NCBI GenBank assembly: GCA_964542965.1
Contig: CAZIVH010000003.1
Span: 1-51,778, forward strand
DNA length: 51,778 bases
Origin: CAJBLF01 sp964542965
GTDB taxonomy: Bacteria > Patescibacteriota > Gracilibacteria > Absconditabacterales > Absconditicoccaceae
Direction of reading: 5' to 3'
Shown in pieces: positions 8,329-23,177 of this stretch. A program made the position numbers and the translations under genes. Every line of letters begins with the position of its first letter. Position 1 is the stretch's first letter. A model generated the notes under the pieces. The model was not told the DNA's origin. It saw nothing but the letters and a program-made list of their open reading frames with translations, and ran no database searches.

Positions 8329-11300
8329 ATGAATTGAACAAAGAAACTACTCATACGAATATTCATCGTCCTCTATGGATTATCATATTTTCTGGAAAAC
8401 ACTTTTTTCATTAACCGAAGAAAGATATACGCAGCCGAAGATAGCAGCGATACGACGAATCTTGTAGTCGTATATGTGGACAAAGATATCTACAAGGATA
8501 TTCTGACAAACCTTATTCGATACACAACGAAATACCTACAAAAGAAAATATCCAATAGCAAAGCGATAGTGCTACCGATAGATACCAAGACCATGAACGC
8601 GCATGAGCTTTCGCAGATGTTGGAAAACGTCTATTTCGAATGATTGAAAGATGAAAACTCCAAACTAGTCGGCACAATACTGATAGGAGATATTCCGATG
8701 CCCGTAGTGGAAAATAACGGATTTATCTATCCGAGCATCTATCCGTATGTAGATTTTGAAGAACAGCAATTCATCTATGACACCAACAAAAAATATTTTG
8801 TCAGTAACAATAACCCTAACGGACAAGCCGAAATATGGCATGGATTGATTAAGTTTGAGAAAGCCAACGACTATAACGCATTTTTTACCAAGGTAAGATC
8901 ATATCATAACAACCCTACCAAATTCATAGAAAAAGCTATTTGGTATGAAGATTTTATCGGATTAAAAAAATATTTCATCCAGGAGAATGCGAAATATTAC
9001 ATAAACAGCATGATATTCGCGGAAGACATAGGATATCATAGATTCAACAATCTCATGCTCAACATCCTACAGGAAGAACATAACAAAGAATCAGTCGATG
9101 TTGGAAAGAATCTCAAAGACGATTTACAAGAAAGCGATGACCCGGAATTGATTGCATACGCAGAGAATATAGAGACAAGAAATGCCGAAACCAAGGACGT
9201 GATGGAAGATGTCAAAGCCGATATGCCAACACTTACCTTGAAAACCGCTATACAGAATATGCTAAAATGATATGACGGATTGTTCAGTCCGCAATTCTTG
9301 GCAAAAGTAAAAGATAACGTAGCATGATTAGCAAGACGATATAAGGACAACTGAGAGACAACATTTACGGAATATAGCTCACTCACGGATAAGATAGTAC
9401 AAAAAGACAGCCGATTATTGGGAGATCTCGACAATAGCGTACAACCCCTATTTGTCCAAATGAACGAATATCTACAAAAGGGATTGAACGACATCGTGGA
9501 ACAGGAAAAATATTATATGACCGTGCCCGTACCAGTAAGTCAACTGGAGCTTGAATGAGACATCAAGATTCCTGGAACATTCCGGGCCACAGGATTACCG
9601 CTGCCAAAATGCATTCGAAAGACATACAATTATTATGAGAATTTTTACTTCGGGAAAAACGCAAACACGATAACAAGCGCCGTAAATCTCAGCGCATACA
9701 GAGGAACATATCAAAATCTCACGTCCACCACCAATGAAACGGTCTCCAATCCGACAAAATCCGTAGGAGGAACATACAATATTTTTTCGACACAAGTAGA
9801 AGCGAATAGAGGATACAACATCAATAGCACTATGGATGAATTGGATAAATACAATAGCATGAAAACCAACAGACAGGAACTATGGAAAAAAGATTGCAAT
9901 CTCCATCTATTCGGATATTGCCTCCGATGGCAAAAAACACGGAAAGCGGACGATTCAAACGATGAAGACAAATGCTATATCAACGACGAAGAGAAACAAT
10001 GAGGGTGTGAATCAATGACAGGATTTGCACAGAGAATGCGAGGATGAGCATCACCAGGAAATATAAATCCCGATACACAGAGACTCGAAAGATACAACTA
10101 TAAAGACGCAATATTCCCTATCTATGACATTGCATGAGCAAAGAGAATAGCGACAGCGGAAAATGAAGCTAACTCCTACTTAGCGATAACAAAATATGGC
10201 GCATTAATCCAAAGAAGGTTCGCAGTAAAAGAGAAGCAAGAAAAGAAGAGCAATTCAATAGATACCTTTATCGCAGATCCTAACGCCAACGGAATAGACG
10301 TCAAATTCACCAACCAGATACCGACAAATACCGATCTAGAACACCCATTGCGGACATATAACCCTCCAAAGACATTTGATCAGGCAAATTATTTTCAATT
10401 ATTCAACTCATCATTGACGCCGTTCAAAAAAATAAGCGGAGAAAGAATAGTGCTCTACAACCGGACTCCTGGTAACGATGTATTGAATTGCAATATGAAA
10501 GGGCTGATCTATAAATACAAAACCATCGATTCAAGAGTATACAATATCTCCCCTACATGGGACCAAATTTCAGATACGGAATTTTACAAGTTCAAGGAAG
10601 ATTCAGATCTAGAGACCTTCTATAACAACACCATAGCATCCATACATACGGTACAACAGGATATCGCAGAAAAAAATCAGGAATTCAGCGGATCAAGTAG
10701 TATAGACGCGACAGGAGTGGTGTCCAATCTCGCAGCGCTGAAATCGGCAATAATAGCAAGCAACAATGGATTGACGCAAATAGATAACTTCTATGTGCCA
10801 TCCATCGCTTCATACAATGCTACGCAGATAGCTCAACTCGTACAGACATGGACAACAAACAATATTACGACAAGCAAAGTGATAGAGATGTCAGGAAGGA
10901 TACAGAAGATAAACAAAGGATTGGAAGAATTCCGCAGTTTCATAGAAGAGCTAACGATAAACAACACAACACTCCTCTTCGATGATATTATCACGACAGA
11001 ATGATTTAAAAATCAAAAAGTAGAGATACTCAATACACGAAAAACAAACATAACACAGAATCTGAATTACATCAACACAAACGTCAATGCACTCAAGAAT
11101 ACATTCCTTCAAGCGCGAGGCATCTACAATACCATAACACAGATCCAGAATATGAGTACGATGTTGGCGAACAAAAAAAACGCGTTCAACCAGCAACAGA
11201 CATGTGGAACGGTGCCAAATACCTATTATTGCTGATGTACCTACAATTATCAATCGATATGTACGCTATTGCAAGACATCAAAAACAGCCTGGATCAGCA

Positions 11301-14300
11301 CAGGACAAATCTCAACGATAGTATAGCGGATATAGCTTCGCACCAATGAAACAACTGAACAGAACAACCGTTCATAGAAATCAATCAGATGTTTTCGCCT
11401 ACAAAAATAGCGACGGAAATAACTCAGGTACAAGCCAAGATGAACACTTTCGATGTATCGACAGATCCTGAAAAAAAAGAGCAAAACAAAGGAATGAATA
11501 TTACGACTCCCGACAGACCTATAGACAACATAAGGAACATAACCTTCAAGGGAGTCGGAGGAGATCGCGTAAGATTGGATTACCCTAATATCTACGAAGT
11601 AAACATATTTAAACAAGTTGGAGATAAGCTTGTCCTCAAAGACATACCAGAAATCAGGAACGCTATCAAAGAATATTTGGTCAAGAAAGCGACAGAATAC
11701 AATACTATCCTTGCAGCACAACAAAACAACAAACAACAATACTATACCACATATGGAGCTCATTTCGATTATTTAGGGCAATTGGATGCTTTAGCAAATC
11801 CTATGAACCATACCTATGATCCGATTCCGACGAATTATTTCATAGATAAGCTTATCGATTTCTTGGATCTTTTGCAAGCTGGCTTCGGTGCAAACTATGT
11901 ATATGGAGAAAATAAGCCGAACAATGATGATGAAAAATTGGATATGATAGCCAAGCTCTTCTATTACCAAAACATCACACGGAAAGAGAGGATAAAACAA
12001 GAAAAAGTAGATTCGGATATGATGGAGATCAAAGCAAGCTTCGATATCAACAAGAAAACCACACAAGTAGCGAATATGTATATGACAGAAGGAGTAGACC
12101 AAGGTAAATTCATCACACCAGTATACAATAGCACAGGATATGAGATAGGATATATAAATTCGGATGGTGAAGATTATATTTCATCTGCAAGTATGCCATC
12201 GTTTATCCAGCAAATCCAGGCAGCACAAGAGAAGTCAGTAGTTAAAGTAAAGCCTATATTAGAAGAATCAAACGCTGCCGATCTTCAAAACGCTGTTGAT
12301 GATTGTGAATGAGTAGACACCAACGGACAAGCGATGTTGTTTGATCTGAAGACGAAGTGATCGCCACGAGTAAAAGCGATGAAATGCCGAATCAAGAATC
12401 TCTGATCCAAAGCATTCGACATCCAGATAGATTATAAGCATGCCGATGGACCGGTATTCCTTGGAATATTCGATGAACTAAAAGAAAGCATCGAATGACG
12501 GAAAACAGAATGGACGGAATACGGCAACGAACGGACTCCAGACGATAACGAAAAAACGATAGAAGAGGCTGATGCAGAAAAAGCAGCAAAGCTCAAAGAA
12601 TATGAAAAATTCGCGGTCCTCAATATAGACAAGACTATCCTCTGAGTGGATGATACGATTACTCCGAAATTGAATATCGGACTAGCAAAAGACCTAGGAG
12701 ATATAGAGATCAGGATAGCTGGCTTAGGAGACAATTGTTTTAAAATGATATTGGGAAGAAGCGTATCAAGCTCAGATATTTGTAAAGATCCAGCAAAAGA
12801 GATCTACAATCCGAATACGGAAAACAAAAGCTTTGATATGATCATGACCAGCAAAAAGGCAGGAAACGCCTCTATAAAAGTACAATTATGCATACCAAGC
12901 ACGAATCTCTGCATTTCAAAGCAGAAAGTGATGCACATCACACCAGGATCGCTCAAAAAGATAGAGATAGAGACGCCTGCAAATCCGGTAATCGTGATAG
13001 AATGAGGAGAGATTCCATTGGTAGTCAACGGATATGATAAATACGGCAATAACGTAGGACAAGGATTGGACGAATATACTATCAGCGTCATGAGTGGAAA
13101 CGGATTGATATATGATGGATCTGCAGCCAGTACAAGTATGACGTTCAACGATTTCAATCAAAAAGTATTCACGTATCAAGCACCTATAGGACTGACAGGA
13201 AACAAAACTATAGCCGTACATATAGTTCCTCAAGAATCGTTCACAACATGAACAGAGACAAAGGGAAATATTTTTATGGAACAGCCGATAACGATCGCAA
13301 AGGGTATAATTACCGTACAGAAGAATGAAGAAATACTTTACCAGACACAAGATACTACTAGGCAAACAAATGGAACAAGAAACAATTACAGCGACAAAAA
13401 AATCACCTACGCACTTCCTTTGGACGAATCTGCTATCCAATATACAGACGACAATGGATTGACGCAAGTGATACCGGAGAATCTACCAAGCATACGCATC
13501 AACGTAAAAGACAAAAACGGACATCTGCTTGATACGGTAGCGAGCATCATAGTAGAAAAATGATTACTATCTCCATGAACAATCAAGGAAGGAAAAATCA
13601 TGCAAGACGGCGTAGTAAGAACACAAGTATCATTCCATAAAGCGACAAATTTCATCATCAAAGACGGAGTCTTGGACATTACATTTGCACCAAGCTACAA
13701 AGCAGGAGAAGATAAAATCACAATATATATACCAGGCATAGATCCGATCATACTACCGGTTATCGTCAATGCATGACCAGCAACGACCGTATTGATGAAA
13801 TTAGGCAAGACAAAATTCGATCTCACATCAAATACTACGAGTAGCGGCACTATCCATGTAGTAGACGCATGGAACAATAAAGTGACTACAGGGACACGTA
13901 TCAAACTAGGAGTGATCGGTGCGGGAAAAACGAATGTAAATCAATTTGTCTACAGCGGACAGGAATACACATATACATTAACAGCAAAAGAACCAGGAGG
14001 TGAAGGATTTGTCTTTGCATATATAGAAGGCAAGCCACTAGCTGAACAGATACCTGCATACGAAAGGTTTCTTGTACAGGAAAGCGTGTTGCCAAAAGAG
14101 AAACTCAATATCATGTACCTCAACCTCTTTTGAACAGATCGAGGAAATCAACGAGGCTATTTCTCCGAGAACGAGAAAAAGGTGAACGACATGACTAGCA
14201 AGTCCAACAAATTGATCGCTACGACGACCGAATTGGTGGATCCAAACAAGATCAAACAGGTAGATTTTGTATTGAACCCTAACGGACAAGTTCAAAGCAT

Positions 14301-17300
14301 CAATCAAGGGGAATTCGCGTTGACGATCCAAGACAAAAAACTCGTAGTAAATATGCCGGATATCGCCAAGATATACTTATGAGCTTCGGATGATTTTACT
14401 ATAAAGAGCGTAGCAGATACCTGAACAGTCAAAGACATAGAGAAAGATGATAACATGATGATCTATATACCAGAGCCTACAGACAGCATCATCACCGGTA
14501 ACGAAGTGACAAAGAAAAAAATAACGATAAATGGAGTTGATGTTATCGATATCAAGGAAGGAATAATAGATCAGAACATAACCATAAATGGAAGCGAAGA
14601 AACACTCGAAGGAATGAGAATATATACACTCACCATGGACGAAAAGACGCTAGGAAAGATTATGGTACGAACAAAAGGAAGTATCATAGAGAATAAAGAT
14701 ACTATCGACATCATAGATCCGATAAGCTACGGAAAAACGAAAGTATTCAGCGAAGGATCGACAAATCGTCCAGGAATAGGAATCTATGTACAATCCAGTG
14801 CGTTCAGCAAAGAAGGATATGATTCCATAGAAGACAGCACGGATCCAATGTTGGGAATAGGATTCACAAACGATTTCAAAAACATAGCAAACTTCGCCAA
14901 CGGAAAAGCAGTAGGAGAAGCGACATTGCCATACGGATCGCAATTCATGATAAACTTCTGAGATCCACTATTGGAAAGAAGGGATGATAATCCAAAAATA
15001 CCTAAGACAGATTTCGACGCTTCCATATGACAGAATATCTATGCTGACCCAAACAAGACCATCTATAAAATCACGCCGATAGATTTCAATAATGACGGAC
15101 TCAAAGATCTATTGGTAGTCTATACCGACGGAATGGTCAAGGTCATAAAGAGTTATGGTGGAACACATCCGTACAAGAATCTCCAAGATCTCATGATCAT
15201 AGCAGAACCTATCAAAGAACTCAAAATCGGAGATGTAGATGGAAATGGTTACGAAGATATCATTGTCATGACGACAAATAACAAGGGCATAGTCTATCTC
15301 AACAATAAAGGGATATTCCCTGTGGACGGAAAGAATATATGTCTCAACGTAAACACGGAGCCAGGAGAAATAAATGAGAATCCTGATGATTTTTCTCAGA
15401 TCCAACAGTTTTTCATGAAAGATATGGATATGAACGGAACGCTCGATATTGTGACGCTCGATAGACTATCAGACATCAAAATATTCTATGGAGGAGGAAA
15501 CGAGGAAGACGCAAACTACATTTCCTCTACTATGGGAATATGTGACGTCAATCGATACAATAGACAAAAGAACAACTACAAGACCGTCAAACGTTTTGGA
15601 ATGAAAATAAATAGCGATCGAACGATACAGGATGAAAGCATCATCCATCGGCAATGAGCGCCGATACCTACAGAAGGAGAAGAAGAGGAAGTAGAGACAC
15701 CGACACCTGAATCACCTCCAGTGACATTAAGCAAAGAGGAACAAAAGCAGAAAAAAGACGAAATGAAGCAAAAACAAGAACAGACCATGGAAGATGTGAA
15801 ATCCATCATAGCAAACACCAACGAATATATCGATGCATGAAGCAATCGGTTAGCATATGTAGAAAACCCTCTCACCACAACGCCTGCATACGAATCGAAC
15901 GCACCGGAGGACATCTATTATATGCCAATCAACAAACTCGACGAAGAGCACGGTGTTAGTGTCTACAAAAAATTCGTAGATATGAACGGCGGCATATTAA
16001 AAGACAACGATGAAGTGGCGGTTGAGGTAACTATACAATCGCTGAAACCGAACAATAAGCTCACCTATATGGAACAGATGAAATGACCATGGGCAATAGT
16101 GAAAAATGAAGAGAACAAGATCAATTCATTCGTATTCACCCAAGGAAACAGCTGAAACATCATCATGGATCGGAATGCGCCGGAAGGATATCAATTTGTG
16201 ATGGATAATATCAGACTCGGCAATGGAGAGAAACTGAGCTTTTCGTATAGAATGCTCTACCAATCGGAAAATCCTATCATCAAAATAGATGTAGAAGATT
16301 TCGACTACATGCCTGAAAACATGAAAAAGGACACATATCCTGATATCAAAATACAGACAACTTGCCCATGTGAAAAAAACGGACGGACATTGTTCAACGA
16401 AAGGAGAGGCAACAATAGAACCTATGAAAGCGTATATCGTGACGTCCAATGAAATATAGACACCTACAATACCAAAGCACAGACAGAAGCAACAAGTACA
16501 TTGACGGACTTCGTTGAGGATCTCAACGAAATAGATAGCGTATCCGAAATGAAAAACCTGCCGGGATTAAGCAACCTGGAATGATGGACATCAGAGAATG
16601 TATCAAATCTAGCATTCAAAGTAGCCAGCACATTAGGAACAATGGATCTGTCAAACATAGGAAATTTTCTGGAAAATGGACTTTCAACGAATCTCAATCT
16701 CAGTGTCATAGACGACATGACAGCAGGTATATCAGAGAAGTTGGATCAGGCATTGAATGGATTGTGTCAAGGATTCGTATTGGGGAAATGATGAGATGAT
16801 TGTGGTTGATTGAGTCCGATACCGTTCAATCAAGCGTTTCTTGCACCAGGACAATATCATATTTTCTGATGCGTACCAAAATTGCCGAATCCGCTTTATA
16901 CAGCATTCAAAACGCTAAATGATACGCTCGGTAAGGGTATGCCATTCTTGACGGTACCAGGAAATCGATGACCGAGTCCCGCAGGATATCTTCCATTCCC
17001 TGGATTCTTCGGATATCCATTCAAAGGTGCTACTGATGGATTTTTCCTAGGAATGACATGAGGTCCATATCCATCGCAGTTCAGACTCTACTTTGCACCT
17101 ACACTTACACTAGGCTTAGGTATGGCACTCTGTTTCTGACCATATACCGTAGGAGAGAAAATACCTAAACCATTCAGAGATATAGGAGGAAACTGTATTG
17201 TTTTTGCGCTTCCACCGCTGAAAAAAGCATGTAACAATTCAACAGCAGCAGGAACAACAAACACTATAGATGAGAATTTGACGGATGCAGCAGGACAAGG

Positions 17301-20300
17301 AACATGTAACAATCCACCAACACCATGGCTAGCACAAGTAGGAAATGCATTTGTAGAGACTATAACCTCACCGCTCTATGCGGTATCATCATTTGAGAAT
17401 ACGTGTGAATCATGCGATACAAACTTCACTCCAGCATTCCCACAATGAGAGATGTTTGCAGGATTGATGTCCTTCGATCAAGATCCAGTAACGATAACCT
17501 CTACAGCAGGAGATACAAATCTCTATCAAGGAGCATACGAAGGATACGAACTCAGGAAATGACAGACAATCAAGCTCAAGACATTAGGAGCAAAAAGCAA
17601 AGGATTGATTAAGGCTATGATCCAAGATCGGATGCGCAGACAGATAAGCTACATCAAAAACAACCTAACCAGGATGACAATCCAGGTAGATTTCCCTGAT
17701 ATGACGAATATTTTCCAAGGACTCGATAAAATAGGGAACCTAGAAGAGATATACAAATCGCTCAACGAACAATCCGCAGCAGAAGGATATATACAAAGCA
17801 CAGAAGGAGAAGGCATTGATTATGGAGACTCACAGCTAGGAAATCGAGCGGCGGGGACAAAGGTTTGATCAGGCATATCAAACATATCACAATATATATC
17901 TACGCAACAACTCAAAAATATGTCAAAAAGCATATGAGAAAATCCATTCAAAGCAATACAGGAAATGTTCAAGGAAGTTCCGCTAGTACAGATAGAAACC
18001 AAAGATGTAAACTTGAAAATACCTATTATTTCCAGTGAAGATGTAAACAAGTATATTGATTATCTCACGCTACGGATACAGAAAAATAAAGCAATAATCG
18101 ACGATCGGACATTAGTCATCAATAGGATGTTGGCAAAATGCGGCACTACCGATCATACAGAAGCAAGAGAAACAATCAAAAATCTAGAACGGATGAATAC
18201 TTTTGCATCAACAGACTCAGAATTGAAGAATAAGCAGGAATTGAAGGATTGGGCAAACGAAAAAATGACAGAAATGAATTGAATATTGGCAACAGGAGAG
18301 GTAACATGGGAAGAGATGGGAAATGATATAACCAAAATAGGAGTAAACGGAAAAAATGCAATGAAAAAAATAGCAAGCAACACTCGTTGGGAAATATTAG
18401 AAATAAGATTACAATATCGAGAGAAAAAAGAATGAAAAGATTTCCAATATGCGAAAGAGCTAAAAGAGATATCCGATATCAATGCAGAGACAAAGAAATG
18501 TAATATGATATTAGCAGATCTGACGAACTTCCTGAAATTTAGGGATGAGTTCGACAAATTGGTCAGATCAGTCAAACAGAATATCCAGATACTCGAGCAA
18601 TACAAGAAATTCCCGCTCCAATTATATCAACGAACGCATCTCTCAGACAAATATTTGACCGAGCTTTCATCATTATTGTCAGATTTCGTAGGCGGAGTGA
18701 ATAGTTTCGTCAGCATAAATGCAACCAGGATGGCGGGATATATCGACGCAATCACAACACTTATCGCTACGATCAAGACACGACAATCTATCATAGACCT
18801 TTCTATCAATCGATCGGAAAAATGCTCAAAATGTAGTAATGACAATTATGGAGCATTCTCATGTAGTCTCTCATTCCTTTGTCCTAAATTGCCTGTGCTT
18901 CCGATACCGCCATTCAAAATACCAAACATCTACATGGATCTTTCACATATGGATCTAGGAATGGCTATCACGTTGCCGAAAATAAATTTCAATCCAATAA
19001 AAGTGCCGTTGCCACAATTGCCGAATCTCCCTGAACCGCCGGAAATAGAAGCCGACCTGAATATCGACTTCGATATAGAATTACCTACGATACCCGTGAT
19101 ACCTGAACCGCCGCAATTGCCTGAACCGCCATCATTCATTCCAAGCATCAAACTCACCTATCCGGTATTGCCACCAGCGCCAAAAATACCTAAATTAGCT
19201 CCAGAGATCAATGCTATCCTCAATGTAGGAGAATTTATAGGAAAGATTTTCTGTATAGTCAAATGAGGAATAGGATTAGTAGGAGAAAAAGGTGTAAAAG
19301 GCAAAGTTGAGCAAATAACGCAAAGAACACGGAACGTCCCTATCTTTGACTACTTTGATCTGAGCCTCAAATTCAAGGATGCTCCAACCCAAGGATTCGA
19401 TTATAAATTGGACGCATATACTACCCTCAAATTCAATTTTGACGGGGTCTATGATGTCTTCGATAACATAGCAAAGATTTCCAATAGTTATGTATCGCAA
19501 GCTGAAGGATTTCTTATGGAAACGATGGAAAAAGCCGAATCTGGACTGAATAACAATAATTTCACCGATGTCCTGAATAAAATAGAAGAATTGGATCAAA
19601 ACGTAAATATAGATTTGGACGTATACCATCCGACAGAAGAGACAGGATTGATAGACTATACGGTAGCATACAATGAACTCAGGCAATGACTATTGAAAAT
19701 GAAAAACAGCACTATCACTGACACAAACGCCAACGACAGGATAGACAAAATCCTGGCGATAGCTGAGAATAAATCAAACATATTGCCAGCGACCAAAGAG
19801 ATAGAGCAAGTAGAAAAAGCCGCACAAAAAATGATCGAAGATACGATACAAAAAAACAAAGAAACACAAAAAGCAATTAAGGATTACGATAATTTCATAA
19901 AACAATTCAAAAACAATGACCATATAGCATTGGTAAAAAACGATACAACAGAAAACACTACAAAATTCATGACCCCGATCATGAAGATAGATGCTCCGAC
20001 CAAGCATATCTTGGATACTCAGGAAGATCCTACGAAAACCTATCTATCGCTCAATAAGCAGATGGTGGAATGATACCTAAAGGCGATCAACGTAGATGGC
20101 CCAGAAAAATTGAATATGTCGACCGCGATATACAACAAATCCAGGACATATCTAGAAACGACAAAGACAAAAATAGATAATGCCTTAGTAGCATATGCAG
20201 AGCATTCAGAAAAAAATATACTATTGGCACAAGCAAATCCGCCGACGACTACAACAACCACAACGGCGGAAAATAAATATAGCCCAGATATATCGACTTA

Positions 20301-22206
20301 CGTGCAATGAGTCTTCGTCCCGTCATATGAAGTGGATACAGGGACAAACGAAACCAAAAAGAATATGATCAACACACTGATCTCTTCAGAGCAAATGACC
20401 AAGGTACAAAATACCTACATGAACAACATCGATTTCAACAACGACGGAAAGTTAGATATATTGATGTATGATACGCACAATATTTATATCAAATACGCAG
20501 AGCAAAAAACAGAGCAACATGCAAAGTGATGATGATCGCTCATCAAATACAACAGCAAATTCTATAGCTATGCAAATGATCATACGCGGAATCGATACAT
20601 CTCGTCCATGGACCAAATCAAGGAAAACACAGATGCGTTCGGATTCCTGGAAATAAACGACGTCAGCATCAAGATGGTAGAAAAACACAAAGAAGTGAAA
20701 AACTTCAAGACAAGCGGACAATCGTTCGATACACTCCAATTTTCACGGAACAATAGCAGTTTGATGGGAGAACAGATAGACGGATACCTTATCCAACTCA
20801 ACAAAAGGGTGGATTATAGAGACAAGACGACAAGTTTCCGAGATTTCCTATGATTCAGGGAAAGACCGAAATATATTTTGGCATTGCCGAGAGATACCGA
20901 CTACAAGAAAGCATTACTGACGATAGATAGAAATATGACAAAGAGACCAGTAAATCTGGAGTTGGACGACAACATATTGGGAATAGAATATTATGATCCA
21001 GGACAAAGAGATATAACAGTAGTATTCAAGGATCTCCCAAGAGAGCGGATATATATCAACATCGCCGGACTGAGTATAGCTCAAGATGAATTGACGGCTA
21101 GACAAAGAGAAACGCTTACCTTGTACAAAAAATCGACGCCACGATCAAATCAAACCGTAGCAGGTATGCAAAATATGTGAGATATGAAGCCTCCTTTGGG
21201 AAATATTATCTTACGAAGAGATAAGACAAGTACATCAGTAAGTTCAGGAGTAGCACACGAAGGATATATAAACACACACTATACGCTCAAATCCATATGG
21301 ACAGACAACGTAGCGGTCAAAAAGATGGTTATCCAAAAAGATGGAGAAACAATAGCAGAAAAAGACAATTATTCACAGACAGGAACGATAGACATTACAG
21401 GATTGTTTTATACAGGTACTGTACAAGAAAATTATACATTTATCGCTTTGGATCAGAACGGGAATATCGCAAAAGAGATCGTAACTGTAGACATAAAGAT
21501 TCCCGATATAGAAGTCATAGAATTCAAGAGAAGCGGTGAAAAAACTGCAGATATCATAGCGCAAATAAGCAACGATATGGATGAATGATTGGTGGTGTTC
21601 CAAAGATTGAGAAACGGCATACGAAAAGACATTGCAGGGACAAGACAGAATAGTAAAGGCTGATTTGAGCTGTCACCTAACCAAACCATCATCACCTGAG
21701 GAGTATTTACCATAGGCAATGATATCGGACTATATAATGCAGCAGGAGACGAAGTAGCAAAAATAGATCCAAAAACCGGAGAAATCAAAATAAATCAATG
21801 ATTCGAAGACACTATAAAGATCCAACTAAAATTCAACACGCATATACCGGTCATAGAGATAAGAGACACAGAGGGAAACAAAACTATCTTCCAAATCATA
21901 CTTCCAATAGAGACCATCAAAGATATAGAGATGAATGAAGGGAAACCAAACTATGAATTATTGCAATTACCGGATGGAGATTTTGGAGATTTCAACAATG
22001 GATACTGCATCAAAAATCTGAGAAACGATTGTATCATCTATACCAATCAGGCAGGAGCGATATATATTCCTGGAACATACGCGAATAGTTTGATAGGAGA
22101 ATATAGATTCGAAGAAACAACCAAAAACACGATCTTCATTATCAAAGACCAATCAAACAACGCCATCTCTACATTGACTATGAAAGTCAAAGAGACGAAC
22201 AAATAA
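8329..22206 (+). CDS. giant exported multidomain surface protein (4,625 aa)
   Basis: The frame stays open across 13.9 kb with dozens of TGA-Gly codons and no TAA/TAG until 22204. With a standard code it breaks into more than 20 pieces. Order: signal-anchor (residues 6-30, KLLIRIFIVLYGLSYFLE); an alpha/beta region with KLVGTILIGDIPMPVV (to about 125); long Asn/Thr-rich helical stretches; Ig-like modules near 1544-1641 (VNGYDKYGNNVGQGLDEYTI) and 1815-1901 (TIHVVDAWNNKVTTG); FG-GAP/VCBS-like Ca loops DFNNDGLKDLLVVY, GDVDGNGYEDIIVM, DMDMNGTLDIVTL (2250-2390) and DFNNDGKLDILMY (about 4035). Also a Gly/Pro/Cys-rich region (2811-3041), a coiled-coil region (3090-3430) and a Pro-rich stalk (3525-3630). 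This architecture suggests adhesion or contact at the cell surface. It is followed within 23 bases by a secreted protein, then a pilin. No family covers its length; function is inferred. Confidence 0.88.
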
Positions 22207-22229
22207 TCTTTATATACATAGGCAAACAC

Positions 22230-23144
22230 ATGAAAAAAATCTTGATAGGAAGTATCATAGTTACCCTAGGAATAGGTATTCTAGGCAAAGCAGCGGCAGC
22301 AAACGACTGTGATATGGTAATAGGAGACGATCTCGAAAATAGCGTCAGTACATATCAAAGTAAAAATTTAGGATATGATCAGTATATAAATTTTTTGCCT
22401 GTAGAAGCGTTCAGACAAGCATTACTGAATCTGAAGACCTATTGTTGTATGCAAGTGATCAAAAAAGAATGCAAGAATGGAGACACCAAAGATTGTTGTT
22501 GGAAAGAAGAAAAAAAGAGTTTCCCGGAAAAATATCCAGAAAGCGCTTATTTCTTCGATCATGTATTGGATGTAACCATGAGAAGATTAGACGGCTATGC
22601 ACCGCTCGCCTACGGATTAGCACCTGATCCCACAGCTTTGGAACGAAGAAAAAAAATCACCAAAATAGCAGAAACAGCCAACGGTGGAACAGCAACAGAA
22701 ATCGAAGAGCTGTATAATACATACCGAAAATACAACAAAAAAGGAATCACCGATATCGAGATATTTTTGAAAAAATACAATGAAAACGTAGAAAGCATAT
22801 CGTTATTGGATAAATACAGAAATGTATGTGAAATAATCAAAAACCTCTATGACAAAGCAAAAAACACAGATAAAATTATCATCTGAGGATATGCGAATCC
22901 AGATAGTTTCTTCAAAAAATGCGATAATCTAGTATCCGATAGGATACAAAGAGAGAATGGATATGTGAAGATCCTGATGGTTGAAAAAACGGGCAAGATG
23001 ATAGATGAAGCGACAAAAGCATATATCAAAAAACACTTCGTACAAGAAAAATTACTGGAATTATGGGATTTGATCGTTAAAGTAAAAAATATGTTCCAGG
23101 ATATGGTAAAACAAGCGCCAGTATCACAAAAATGCAGCAAATAA
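22230..23144 (+). CDS. secreted Cys-containing protein of unknown function
   Basis: A 304-residue protein with a clear Sec signal peptide (MKKILIGSIIVTLGIGILGKAAAA, cleavage likely after AAA). Early in the mature part is a dense cysteine patch (TYCCMQVIKKEC, DTKDCCWKE), with single Cys later (NVCEIIKNLY, KKCDNLV, SQKCSK). The rest is helical and charged, ending in an amphipathic helix. One late TGA is read as Gly (KIIIGGYANPDSFF). It follows the giant gene by 23 bases and precedes a pilin by 33, so it is probably co-expressed with both and disulfide-bonded outside the cytoplasm. I do not recognise the family. Confidence 0.75.
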
Positions 23145-23177
23145 ATATACGGTTCTTTTATTAATTATTCTACTCTC

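Noticed and set aside
8560..8720. Caspase-like (C25/C11) protease domain at the N-terminus of the giant protein
   Set aside because: LVGTILIGDIPMP resembles a core strand of that fold, but no convincing His-Gly or catalytic Cys motif follows.
9000..22000. Degraded pseudogene cluster (many TGA stops)
   Set aside because: Only TGA interrupts the frame, no TAA/TAG or frameshift was found, and TGA is demonstrably Gly in EF-Tu and ribosomal proteins.
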